Assembly: GCF_002836515.1 (NCBI RefSeq)
Contig: NZ_PJBC01000061.1
Location: forward strand, 237,287 to 301,286
Reading direction: 5' to 3'
From: Pseudomonas sp. Choline-02u-1
GTDB lineage: Bacteria > Pseudomonadota > Gammaproteobacteria > Pseudomonadales > Pseudomonadaceae
DNA: 64,000 nucleotides
Every line of letters begins with the position of its first letter. Within the stretch, counting starts at the first letter, position 1. This document shows positions 35,265 through 42,346 of this stretch, in pieces. The notes under the pieces were generated by a model that was not told where the DNA came from, searched no databases, and saw only the letters and a list, made by a program, of their open reading frames with translations. A program made the position numbers and the translations under genes.

Positions 35265-36157
35265 GGCTGCTCCCGTTGCCAGCTGCTCTCTGCAACGGCG
35301 TCATGGGCGTGGAGGCTCTCGGCGTGGATTACGCGAATATGGAATTGGCTGATGCCGGGCGTGCGTTGGAGGGCCAGGTTGAGACGGCGCGCGGCGTCTT
35401 CGCAGAACATCAAGTTTTGCCCATTGGCGAGAGCGAAGGCTTGCTCGTCGGGTCGCTTTACTGCGGTCTGTACTGCGGTGCCCAGTGCTGCTTCGGCGTC
35501 ATTGATGATCGCTGTCAGCGGTAACTCGGCGATGAAATGGTCGAGATGCAGGTGCAGTTGCGCATAGCTGCGCTGGCTATGCGGTGTCGCTACGATTCCT
35601 TTGGTTGAGCCGAGCCATGCCAACACGTCTGCGTGTTGCAAAGACCTGTTGGCGAAATCATCGACGAATTGCTGCTGAATCAATTGCCTCGCCAAGGCTG
35701 CGGAACAGGGGCATGTCGAGGAATAAGGGACCTCGATTTTTAGTTCCACGTGGAACATCTGCTGTTTCAGGCTCGCTGAAATGGACGCCGGATAGGATTT
35801 CCAGCCGGATAGGGGGCTGACTAACGCCGGTCGTTTCAGCAATAAGTCGGTGTGAATGTTCAGATATGCGCAGGCGGATAGACCTTCGTGACTTATCAGA
35901 AAACCCTTGAGTACCTGATGCAGCAGAGCGGGAGAAAGGCTTCGCTGTTCGAGGGCTTCGAGTGCCACGTATAAACGAGACATGTGAATCCCACGCGCTT
36001 CGCCATCATCGAGACTCACGCCAGCGTCTACTTTGGCGCTGAGGCGTTGGCCTGCAAGCAATACCGGCAGGGCGATTCCATGCATTCCCACCCAATCGAG
36101 AGGCAATGCCTGGCGTGCAAATTGAGCGGCGATATCCGGAAGTGTAAGAGCATTCAT
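35261..36157 (-). CDS. folE2: GTP cyclohydrolase IB (zinc-independent FolE2)
   Basis: 298 residues. It has the FolE2 signature with the conserved Cys in STCPCSAALARQ near residue 155, the Glu/His-containing SAYLNIHTD-like and QRSYAQLHLHL segments, and a FCEDAARRLN ending. It makes dihydroneopterin triphosphate for folate and queuosine synthesis using a metal other than zinc, replacing FolE when zinc is scarce. The ATG at 36157 (MNALTLPDIA) is chosen because the Zur-type palindrome at 36189-36201 lies just upstream and would be inside the gene with a longer start. First gene of the operon with the metal importer. Confidence 0.95.
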   Translation of the reverse strand: MNALTLPDIAAQFARQALPLDWVGMHGIALPVLLAGQRLSAKVDAGVSLDDGEARGIHMSRLYVALEALEQRSLSPALLHQVLKGFLISHEGLSACAYLNIHTDLLLKRPALVSPLSGWKSYPASISASLKQQMFHVELKIEVPYSSTCPCSAALARQLIQQQFVDDFANRSLQHADVLAWLGSTKGIVATPHSQRSYAQLHLHLDHFIAELPLTAIINDAEAALGTAVQTAVKRPDEQAFALANGQNLMFCEDAARRLNLALQRTPGISQFHIRVIHAESLHAHDAVAESSWQREQP

Positions 36158-36188
36158 AGTTGAGACCGTCGTATTGATCTCATTTAAC

Positions 36189-36201
36189 GTTACATTATAA
36201 C
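36189..36201. promoter_or_regulatory. Zur-box-like palindrome upstream of folE2
   Basis: GTTACATTATAAC, differing at one position from the GTTATANTATAAC core of gamma-proteobacterial Zur boxes. It lies 32 bp before the folE2 ATG. Zinc-loaded Zur bound here would repress folE2 and the importer. Confidence 0.75.
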
Positions 36202-36240
36202 AATCCATTCAGCGACGCTTTTTTCATGAAGAGGTTTTCA

Positions 36241-36618
36241 CTAGCAGCTCGTCATCCGGCTGCAAGTGAACCTCGCGCTGCTCCCTCCGGAGCTGGAGAA
36301 ACGGTTGATGGTCGTCCAACCGACACGACGCGTGTAGCCAACCCAAGCCTCGCCGTCGGAGGCGATGCCGGTAAAAAAGGTCAATTGACCGAACCGACTA
36401 TTGGTTTGCGCCCAGTAGCGATGGCCATTCTTTTCGAACCCCTTCAGATACAGCGTGGCACCGACCTTATGGACGCTATAGGCATTGCCGTCGGCGTCCA
36501 CGCACGCGAGCAGGTTGGCGCTGCGTGTGCAGTGCGCAGGCCCCTGAATCTGCGCTTGAGCCTGGCTCGCAAGCGTCAAACCGTAACTCAGTAGCAGATA
36601 TTTCAGCGCATTGTTCAT
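36241..36618 (-). CDS. Small exported protein of the zinc island, unknown function
   Basis: 125 residues. A signal peptide (LLLSYGLTLASQAQA) gives a mature protein of about 102 residues with four Cys (near 30, 39, and two within the last six residues) and several aromatic/His residues (GHRYWAQTNSRFG). No known family comes to mind. It starts 74 bp from the palindrome at 36692, which it shares with the divergent COG0523 gene, so it is probably induced under zinc limitation. It could be a periplasmic zinc-binding or envelope protein (inference). It is followed by folE2 on the same strand after 83 bp. Confidence 0.75.
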   Translation of the reverse strand: MNNALKYLLLSYGLTLASQAQAQIQGPAHCTRSANLLACVDADGNAYSVHKVGATLYLKGFEKNGHRYWAQTNSRFGQLTFFTGIASDGEAWVGYTRRVGWTTINRFSSSGGSSARFTCSRMTSC

Positions 36619-36691
36619 TGCGGTTTACCAAGAACGGTGGTGGGGCGAATCGCTTAATTCTTGCGAGTCGAGGGGGTAGTGCGGCTTGATA

Positions 36692-36704
36692 GTTATACTA
36701 TAAC
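36692..36704. promoter_or_regulatory. Zur box, divergent promoter region
   Basis: GTTATACTATAAC is a perfect palindrome and a perfect match to the GTTATANTATAAC core. It lies 90 bp before the zigA-like ATG and 74 bp before the start of the divergent small exported protein. One site could control both directions. Confidence 0.88.
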
Positions 36705-36793
36705 ATTGTTTTGGCCCCAGCCTGAGCTGCCGATTACAAACCTGCGTTCAGCACATGAAGCGCGAGTCGGCCGCTACTAACGAGGATTATCCA

Positions 36794-37999
36794 ATGTCAG
36801 CCAGATTGCCCGTCACCGTACTTTCAGGATTTCTTGGAGCCGGGAAAAGTACGCTTTTAAATTACGTACTACGTAATCGCGATGGCTTGCGCGTCGCGGT
36901 GATCGTCAACGATATGAGCGAAATCAATATTGATGGTAGCGAAGTCCAGCGTGATGTCAGCCTGAACCGTGCTGAGGAAAAGCTCATCGAGATGAGCAAT
37001 GGCTGTATCTGCTGTACGTTACGAGAAGACTTGCTGGAAGAGGTCAGCAAGCTCGCCCGGGAGGGCCGTTTCGACTACTTGCTGATCGAATCCACCGGCA
37101 TTTCCGAACCGCTTCCGGTTGCCGAAACCTTCACCTTCCGTGACGAACACGGGCAGAGCCTTGCCGACACTGCGCGCCTCGACACCATGGTCACGGTCGT
37201 CGACGGGGTGAACTTCCTGCGTGATTTCCAGGCTGCCGAAAGCCTCGCTTCTCGCGGCGAAATCCTCGGCGAGGAAGATGAGCGTTCCATCACCGATCTG
37301 TTGATCGAACAGATCGAATTCGCCGACGTCCTGCTGATCAGCAAAATTGACCTGATCAGCCAGCACGAGCGTGAAGAACTCAGCGCCATCCTCAAGCGCC
37401 TGAATGCCCGCGCTGAAATCATTCCGATGGTGATGGGCGAAGTGCCGTTGGAGAAAATCCTCAACAGTGGGCGTTTCGATTTCGCAAAAGCCGCACAAGC
37501 GCCCGGATGGCTACGGGAATTGCGCGGTGAGCATCTCCCTGAAACACAAGAGTACGGCATCGCCTCGACGGCCTATCGAGCGCGCCGGCCATTCAACCCG
37601 CAACGCTTTTTCAACTTCATCGACCGGCCTTGGCTGAACGGAAAGCTGCTGCGCTCCAAAGGCTTCTTCTGGCTCGCCAGCAAACCCACTGACGCCGGTA
37701 GCTGGTCACAGGCCGGCGGCCTGATGCGCCATGGTTTTGCCGGTCGCTGGTGGCGTTTCGTTCCGAAGGATCAATGGCCGGAGGACCAGGAAAACGTCCA
37801 GGCGATCATGGGAAACTGGACGCCGAGCGTAGGAGATTGCCGCCAAGAACTGGTTTTCATCGGCCAGAACATCGACTTCCTGCAACTCACAGCCGAGCTG
37901 GACGCATGCCTGCTGACCGATGAAGAAATGGCAATGGGTTCAGAAGGCTGGCGCTTGCTGCCTGATCCATTTGGCCCTTGGCACGAAGAGGCTGCCTGA
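36794..37999 (+). CDS. zigA: COG0523 GTPase, putative zinc chaperone (ZigA-like)
   Basis: 401 residues. Walker A GFLGAGKST at the N-terminus, metal-binding CxCC in NGCICCTLRED near residue 73, ESTGISEP switch near residue 98, SKID near residue 193 (the G4 motif, normally NKxD), and a C-terminal CobW_C domain. G3E-family GTPases deliver metals to client proteins; ZigA members are Zur-repressed zinc chaperones. The ATG at 36794 follows CGAGGA and was preferred to an ATG 39 bp upstream. The next gene overlaps (TGATG). Symbol given from Zur-box context and resemblance to PA5535-type genes. Confidence 0.88.
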   Translation: MSARLPVTVLSGFLGAGKSTLLNYVLRNRDGLRVAVIVNDMSEINIDGSEVQRDVSLNRAEEKLIEMSNGCICCTLREDLLEEVSKLAREGRFDYLLIESTGISEPLPVAETFTFRDEHGQSLADTARLDTMVTVVDGVNFLRDFQAAESLASRGEILGEEDERSITDLLIEQIEFADVLLISKIDLISQHEREELSAILKRLNARAEIIPMVMGEVPLEKILNSGRFDFAKAAQAPGWLRELRGEHLPETQEYGIASTAYRARRPFNPQRFFNFIDRPWLNGKLLRSKGFFWLASKPTDAGSWSQAGGLMRHGFAGRWWRFVPKDQWPEDQENVQAIMGNWTPSVGDCRQELVFIGQNIDFLQLTAELDACLLTDEEMAMGSEGWRLLPDPFGPWHEEAA

Positions 38000-38649
38000 T
38001 GCTCGCACTCAAGCCCCACCATCAACGAACCCGCCATCAACATCGGGGCCTGACGCCCGAAACATTGATGCGAATCCTTGACGAAGAAAGCAATCTCGCC
38101 GTCTGGCAACGCCAGCTACCGCTGCACATCGTCGACTTTGCGCAATGTGTGCTGTCGCTCAACGAGCCCCTGGCCGAGTCGCTTTGCCTGGAATTACCTG
38201 ACGAGGACGCCGAACCGGATCTCGCCGGACTGGCTTCAGGGCTGCGTGATCTGGAAGGTTTCGAAGGTTTCATGAGCGACCTCAAATGGCTGATCAGTGC
38301 CTTCGCCTGTCTGCTCGGCGCGCGGCGGATCGGCGTGCGTCTGCGTGTGCTGGACAAGGCCATGTGTCCGCGCTTCCACATCGATCACGTGCCCGTGCGC
38401 CTGATCACTACCTATGCTGGTGTTGGCAGCCAATGGCTAGAAGAAGGGGCGATGGATCGTACGCAACTTGGGCAGGCCAGTGCCGAACCGCAGGATGCAC
38501 GGTTGATTCACCAGCTCGGCAGTGGCGACGTCGCGCTGCTCAAAGGCGAAAAGTGGCACGGCAATGAAGGCTTCGGCCTGATCCATCGTTCGCCGCAGCC
38601 GGCACCCGGTGAGCGGCGCCTGCTGCTGACCCTCGATTGGCTTGGCTGA
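37999..38649 (+). CDS. DUF1826 domain protein
   Basis: 216 residues, start codon overlapping the stop of the COG0523 gene. It has no signal peptide. Conserved stretches are MCPRFHIDHVPVRLITTYAG near residue 123 and GEKWHGNEGFGLIHRSP near residue 187, which I recognise as DUF1826, a family repeatedly found beside Zur-regulated COG0523 genes. The HxD...H pattern followed by HRSP looks like the iron-binding facial triad of cupin-fold oxygenases (inference). It might therefore be a metal-dependent oxygenase or a metalloenzyme client of the GTPase. No function is established that I know. Confidence 0.82.
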   Translation: MLALKPHHQRTRHQHRGLTPETLMRILDEESNLAVWQRQLPLHIVDFAQCVLSLNEPLAESLCLELPDEDAEPDLAGLASGLRDLEGFEGFMSDLKWLISAFACLLGARRIGVRLRVLDKAMCPRFHIDHVPVRLITTYAGVGSQWLEEGAMDRTQLGQASAEPQDARLIHQLGSGDVALLKGEKWHGNEGFGLIHRSPQPAPGERRLLLTLDWLG

Positions 38650-38653
38650 CAAT

Positions 38654-39010
38654 TCAGGGCTTGCGCCAGTCACCGCGGCTCTGACCTTCGCAATACGGTT
38701 TGAGATAGGCCGCGTCAGTGGCCACGCCGTAATAGTGGATATCCTGGCGATAGGGCATATTGGCGACTTGCGCGTTGCTGCACACGCCGAAAGCCCCGCT
38801 CGGGCACTGCTCGACGTATTGCACTTCGACCTTCTGTCCGGCCAGCGTCGGTTGGCAGAAGCCGTCATTGAATAATTTCTGCGGTATCGTCCGGTTCTGC
38901 TGACAGACTTTGACGTCGAGTCGTTCGCCCTGTGTGTGCACCACGCAGGCTTGAGCCCATGCTTCGCTCGACAGCAGCGTCAACAGCAACGACCATCCCC
39001 AGCTGCGCAT
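38654..39010 (-). CDS. Small exported six-cysteine protein, unknown function
   Basis: 118 residues with a signal peptide (SWGWSLLLTLLSSEAWA) and a mature part with six Cys, which suggests three disulfide bonds. There is a good GAGGAG before the ATG at 39010. I do not recognise a family. It converges with the DUF1826 gene (4-bp gap) and diverges from the second COG0523 gene (41 bp between starts). No Zur-type palindrome is seen in that gap, so regulation is unclear. Confidence 0.75.
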   Translation of the reverse strand: MRSWGWSLLLTLLSSEAWAQACVVHTQGERLDVKVCQQNRTIPQKLFNDGFCQPTLAGQKVEVQYVEQCPSGAFGVCSNAQVANMPYRQDIHYYGVATDAAYLKPYCEGQSRGDWRKP

Positions 39011-39051
39011 CTTCGATCTCCTCAATAACCGTCTGCGGAAAAATGCCCGCC

Positions 39052-40011
39052 ATGTTGCAGAACATTCCGACCCACGTCATCGCCGGCCCGTTGGGCGCTG
39101 GCAAGACCAGCCTGATTCGCCAGTTGCTGGCGCAACGTCCGGCGGCCGAACGCTGGGCAGTGTTGATCAACGAGTTCGGCCAGATCGGTCTGGACGCCGC
39201 GCTGCTGACTCGCGATGCCGATGGTATCGCACTGGGTGAGGTGGCCGGGGGCTGCCTGTGTTGCGTCAACGGTGCGCCGTTCCAGATTGGCCTTGGCCGA
39301 TTGCTGCGCCAGGCCAGGCCGGATCGACTGTTTATAGAGCCGTCGGGGCTTGGCCATCCGGCGCAGTTGCTCCAGCAATTGAATGAGGCGCCGTGGCTGG
39401 GCGTGCTCGCGGTTCAGCCGTGCGTGCTGGTTCTGGATGCGCAGGCGTTGCATGCCGGTAAAGCCTTGCCGGACGCCCAGCAGCAAGCGTTGGCCGGCGC
39501 CGGGTTGTTGCTGTTGAACAAGGCTGAAAATCTTCGGAAAACGGCTCGAGACAGAATCGCCAGCCAGTTGCCGTCCGTCAGGCTGATCTGGACGCAGCAA
39601 GCCCGGCTACCTCTGAGCGAACTGCCGGGGCTGACCGTAAAAGCGAACGAAGGCGTGGATAATCTGCCGCTGCCCAAGGGAGTGGCACCGTTGCCAGCGG
39701 TCTGGAGCGATCCGAGTGTGCCGATTTGCCTGAGTCAGAGGCAGGACGTAGGCTGGAGCATCGGTTGGCGCTGGCATCCTGGGCAGGTATTTGATCAAGA
39801 ACGCATCGCCGATTGGCTGGCCGCTCTCGAATGGAAGCGGGCCAAACTGGTTATCCATAGCGCGAATGGCTGGGTTTCGGCTAATGCGCTGGAGAACGCC
39901 GAGCTGGAATGGCAAGTCAGTGAATGGCGCAGAGATTCGCGGATCGAGCTGATTTTGAGTGCAGAAGTTGAAGGGCTTCAGGAGGGGCTGGCCGCTTGCC
40001 GGAAGCTTTAG
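39052..40011 (+). CDS. COG0523 GTPase (CobW/YjiA-like), second copy
   Basis: 319 residues. Walker A GPLGAGKTS, metal-site CxCC in GGCLCCVNG near residue 65, EPSGLGHP near residue 96, and NKAE near residue 160 in place of NKxD. It is shorter and clearly different from the ZigA-like protein, with a poorly conserved C-terminal domain. Probably a metal chaperone or insertase for another client. An ATG three codons upstream (39043) is an alternative start. The upstream gap is 41 bp to the divergent six-Cys protein. Confidence 0.87.
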   Translation: MLQNIPTHVIAGPLGAGKTSLIRQLLAQRPAAERWAVLINEFGQIGLDAALLTRDADGIALGEVAGGCLCCVNGAPFQIGLGRLLRQARPDRLFIEPSGLGHPAQLLQQLNEAPWLGVLAVQPCVLVLDAQALHAGKALPDAQQQALAGAGLLLLNKAENLRKTARDRIASQLPSVRLIWTQQARLPLSELPGLTVKANEGVDNLPLPKGVAPLPAVWSDPSVPICLSQRQDVGWSIGWRWHPGQVFDQERIADWLAALEWKRAKLVIHSANGWVSANALENAELEWQVSEWRRDSRIELILSAEVEGLQEGLAACRKL

Positions 40012-40016
40012 AAGCA

Positions 40017-40038
40017 AAAGATCGCAGCCTTCGGCAGC
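40017..40038. repeat. Half of a GATCGCAGCC-type repeat
   Basis: AAAGATCGCAGCCTTCGGCAG is the same arm as at 41500 and 52167. No inverted partner is visible nearby. It lies between convergent genes. Confidence 0.8.
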
Positions 40039-40078
40039 GCCTGCAGTACCCGCATAGAGACTCGGATTTTGAGATCTC

Positions 40079-40492
40079 TCACGGCTTCCACTTGGTATGT
40101 TCCTGTCGCCACTGGCTCAGCTCAATGACCTCCGCCCGTGGCTTGTGCACTTCGACCACCGGCGGCGTGTCGTCGAACGGTGCCGGGTAGGGAGCCAGTT
40201 CAATCTGCGCACTGTGCGCGCCGAACTGGGTAACGGTACCGTTGTGGCGGCTTTCGCCGGTCACGGTGAACTCGAAGTTGTAGACCCGCGCCAGGCGTCG
40301 GCGGCCGTTGGCATCCTTGACCAAGCCGATTTTTTTCAGCGCGACGTTACCGTCCAGCAGCTCGACGCCAACATTGGTGCAATGCTGTTTGACCCGTTCC
40401 AGCGCACGCTCGCGCAGGCCGTGGTTGTGCCAAAGCCAGGCACCGGCGGCGGCGAACAGCATCAGCACCAAGATGTTTTCCAGGGTCAGCAT
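40079..40492 (-). CDS. DUF3301-type small membrane-anchored protein
   Basis: 137 residues. An N-terminal hydrophobic helix (about 5-20, LENILVLMLFAAAGAWLW) is followed by a charged, mostly beta soluble part with RRLARVYNFEFTVTGE. I recognise it as DUF3301, of unknown function, anchored to the inner membrane. It stands alone; pdxY is divergent with 117 bp between starts. Confidence 0.85.
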   Translation of the reverse strand: MLTLENILVLMLFAAAGAWLWHNHGLRERALERVKQHCTNVGVELLDGNVALKKIGLVKDANGRRRLARVYNFEFTVTGESRHNGTVTQFGAHSAQIELAPYPAPFDDTPPVVEVHKPRAEVIELSQWRQEHTKWKP

Positions 40493-40609
40493 CTACATCG
40501 AACTCCAAAAGATGGCGTCAGCTTAACTGCCTCGCCGGTCTGTCGTACAGGCTGTGTTTCGTCGCATACTGCGCGGCTTGAATTTCAATCGTTTTACGGA
40601 ATGACCCGA

Positions 40610-41482
40610 ATGAAACGTACGCCCCATCTGCTCGCCATCCAGTCCCACGTGGTGTTTGGCCACGCCGGCAACAGCGCTGCGGTTTTTCCGATGCAGCGCG
40701 TCGGGGTCAACGTCTGGCCGCTCAACACCGTGCAGTTTTCCAACCACACCCAGTATGGTCAGTGGGCCGGTGAAGTGCTGGCGCCGCAGCAGATTCCCGC
40801 GCTGATCGAAGGCATCGCCGCGATTGGCGAACTGGGCAATTGCGATGCTGTGCTGTCCGGCTACCTCGGCAGCGCCGCGCAGGGCCGGGAGATTCTCAGC
40901 GGTGTGGCGCGGATCAAAGCGGTCAATCCGAAGATGCTGTATCTGTGTGATCCGGTCATGGGCCATCCGGAGAAGGGCTGCAGCGTGCCCACCGAGGTCA
41001 GCGATTTCCTGCTCAATGAGGCCGCAGCCGTGGCGGACATCATGTGCCCGAATCAGCTGGAGCTGGACAGCTTTTCCGGGCGCAAGCCGCAATCGCTGTT
41101 CGATTGCCTGGCGATGGCGCGGGCGCTGCTGGCGCGCGGGCCGAAGGCAGTGCTGGTCAAGCATCTGGATTACCCGGGCAAACCGGCGGATGGCTTCGAG
41201 ATGTTATTGGTGACGGCCGAGGGCAGTTGGCATTTGCGCCGTCCACTGCTGGCGTTTCCGCGTCAGCCGGTGGGCGTCGGTGACCTGACCTCCGGCCTGT
41301 TTCTGGCGCGGTTGCTGCTGGGCGACAGCCTGCTGGCCGCGTTCGAATTCACCGCAGCGGCGGTGCATGAGGTGTTGCTGGAAACCCAGGCGTGCGCCAG
41401 CTATGAGCTGCAACTGGTGCGGGCGCAGGATCGGATCGCGCATCCGCGGGTGAAATTCGAGGCTACAGCGATCAGTCTGTAA
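40610..41482 (+). CDS. pdxY: Pyridoxal kinase
   Basis: 290 residues, the PdxY length. Ribokinase-fold pattern: SHVVFGHAGNSAAVFP at the N-terminus, CDPVMGHPEKG near residue 120, and the catalytic anion-hole region PVGVGDLTSGLFLARLL near residue 222 with the conserved Asp. It phosphorylates pyridoxal to pyridoxal-5'-phosphate in the salvage pathway. An in-frame ATG 9 bp upstream (40601) is an alternative start; neither has a strong ribosome site. Confidence 0.94.
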   Translation: MKRTPHLLAIQSHVVFGHAGNSAAVFPMQRVGVNVWPLNTVQFSNHTQYGQWAGEVLAPQQIPALIEGIAAIGELGNCDAVLSGYLGSAAQGREILSGVARIKAVNPKMLYLCDPVMGHPEKGCSVPTEVSDFLLNEAAAVADIMCPNQLELDSFSGRKPQSLFDCLAMARALLARGPKAVLVKHLDYPGKPADGFEMLLVTAEGSWHLRRPLLAFPRQPVGVGDLTSGLFLARLLLGDSLLAAFEFTAAAVHEVLLETQACASYELQLVRAQDRIAHPRVKFEATAISL

Positions 41483-41499
41483 TCTCGCCGTTGTTCAAT

Positions 41500-41573
41500 A
41501 AAGATCGCAGCCTTCGGCAGCTCCTACATGGGTTTGCACTCCATAGTTCAGGTTGCCGAAGGCTGCGATCTTT
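41500..41573. repeat. Inverted REP pair, possible bidirectional terminator
   Basis: Arms AAAGATCGCAGCCTTCGGCA (41500-41519) and its reverse complement (41554-41573) are perfect over 20 bp. They sit between convergent pdxY and the thioesterase gene. A run of T follows the right arm. Confidence 0.9.
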
Positions 41574-41585
41574 TGCTTTTTAATC

Positions 41586-42068
41586 TCAGGCGTCGCCCTT
41601 GATCTCCTGATACCGCTTCTCCAGCTCCTGACGAATCTGTCGTCGCTGCTGCGCCTGCATGAAACGACGCTTGTCTTCGCTGTTCTGCGGTTGCAGCGGC
41701 GGCACGGCGGCCGGCTTGCGCTGGTCATCCACCGCGACCATGGTGAAGAAACAGCTGTTGGTGTGGCGCACCGAACGTTCGCGGATGTTTTCGGTGACCA
41801 CTTTGATGCCGACTTCCATCGACGTGTTGCCGGTGTAGTTGACCGACGCGAGGAAGGTCACCAGTTCGCCGACATGGATGGGCTCACGGAAAATCACCTG
41901 ATCCACCGACAGGGTCACCACGTAGCGGCCGGCATAACGGCTGGCGCAGGCGTAGGCCACTTCGTCGAGGTATTTGAGCAGCGTGCCGCCGTGGACATTG
42001 CCAGAGAAATTGGCCATGTCGGGGGTCATCAGTACCGTCATCGACAGCTGGGCGTTTCCGGGTTCCAT
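41586..42068 (-). CDS. Acyl-CoA thioesterase (YciA-type hotdog fold)
   Basis: 161 residues. Hotdog fold with NVHGGTLLKYLDEVAYACASRY near residue 25, where the Asp is catalytic in this family, and VDQVIFREPIHVGE next to it. A C-terminal basic helical tail (RRFMQAQQRRQIRQELEKRY) is long for the family. It hydrolyses acyl-CoA in the cytosol. The ATG at 42068 is preferred over a TTG 18 bp upstream. Confidence 0.9.
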   Translation of the reverse strand: MEPGNAQLSMTVLMTPDMANFSGNVHGGTLLKYLDEVAYACASRYAGRYVVTLSVDQVIFREPIHVGELVTFLASVNYTGNTSMEVGIKVVTENIRERSVRHTNSCFFTMVAVDDQRKPAAVPPLQPQNSEDKRRFMQAQQRRQIRQELEKRYQEIKGDA

Positions 42069-42346
42069 AACGTTCTCACGGGTCAAGGCGGATGGCTGAA
42101 AGCACCTCTGCGGGTGCCTGGTCGCTTTTCGAAAGCACCGTTATCGGGACGCCGGGCGCAGGCTCGCCGTCACGCCGGGTTCGATCTGTTTCCTTATATT
42201 GCACCGCCTTTCAGAAAGAAATCGCGGTGTTAACCTGCAAAAGCCCTGTCTAAGGGCAATTCCTACATCAAAAGCGGATTTTTACCTTGCCTGCGCAGAC
42301 GCTTCTGACGTCTGTCCGCGGCCTCGTCATTCAAGGAGCCCACACC

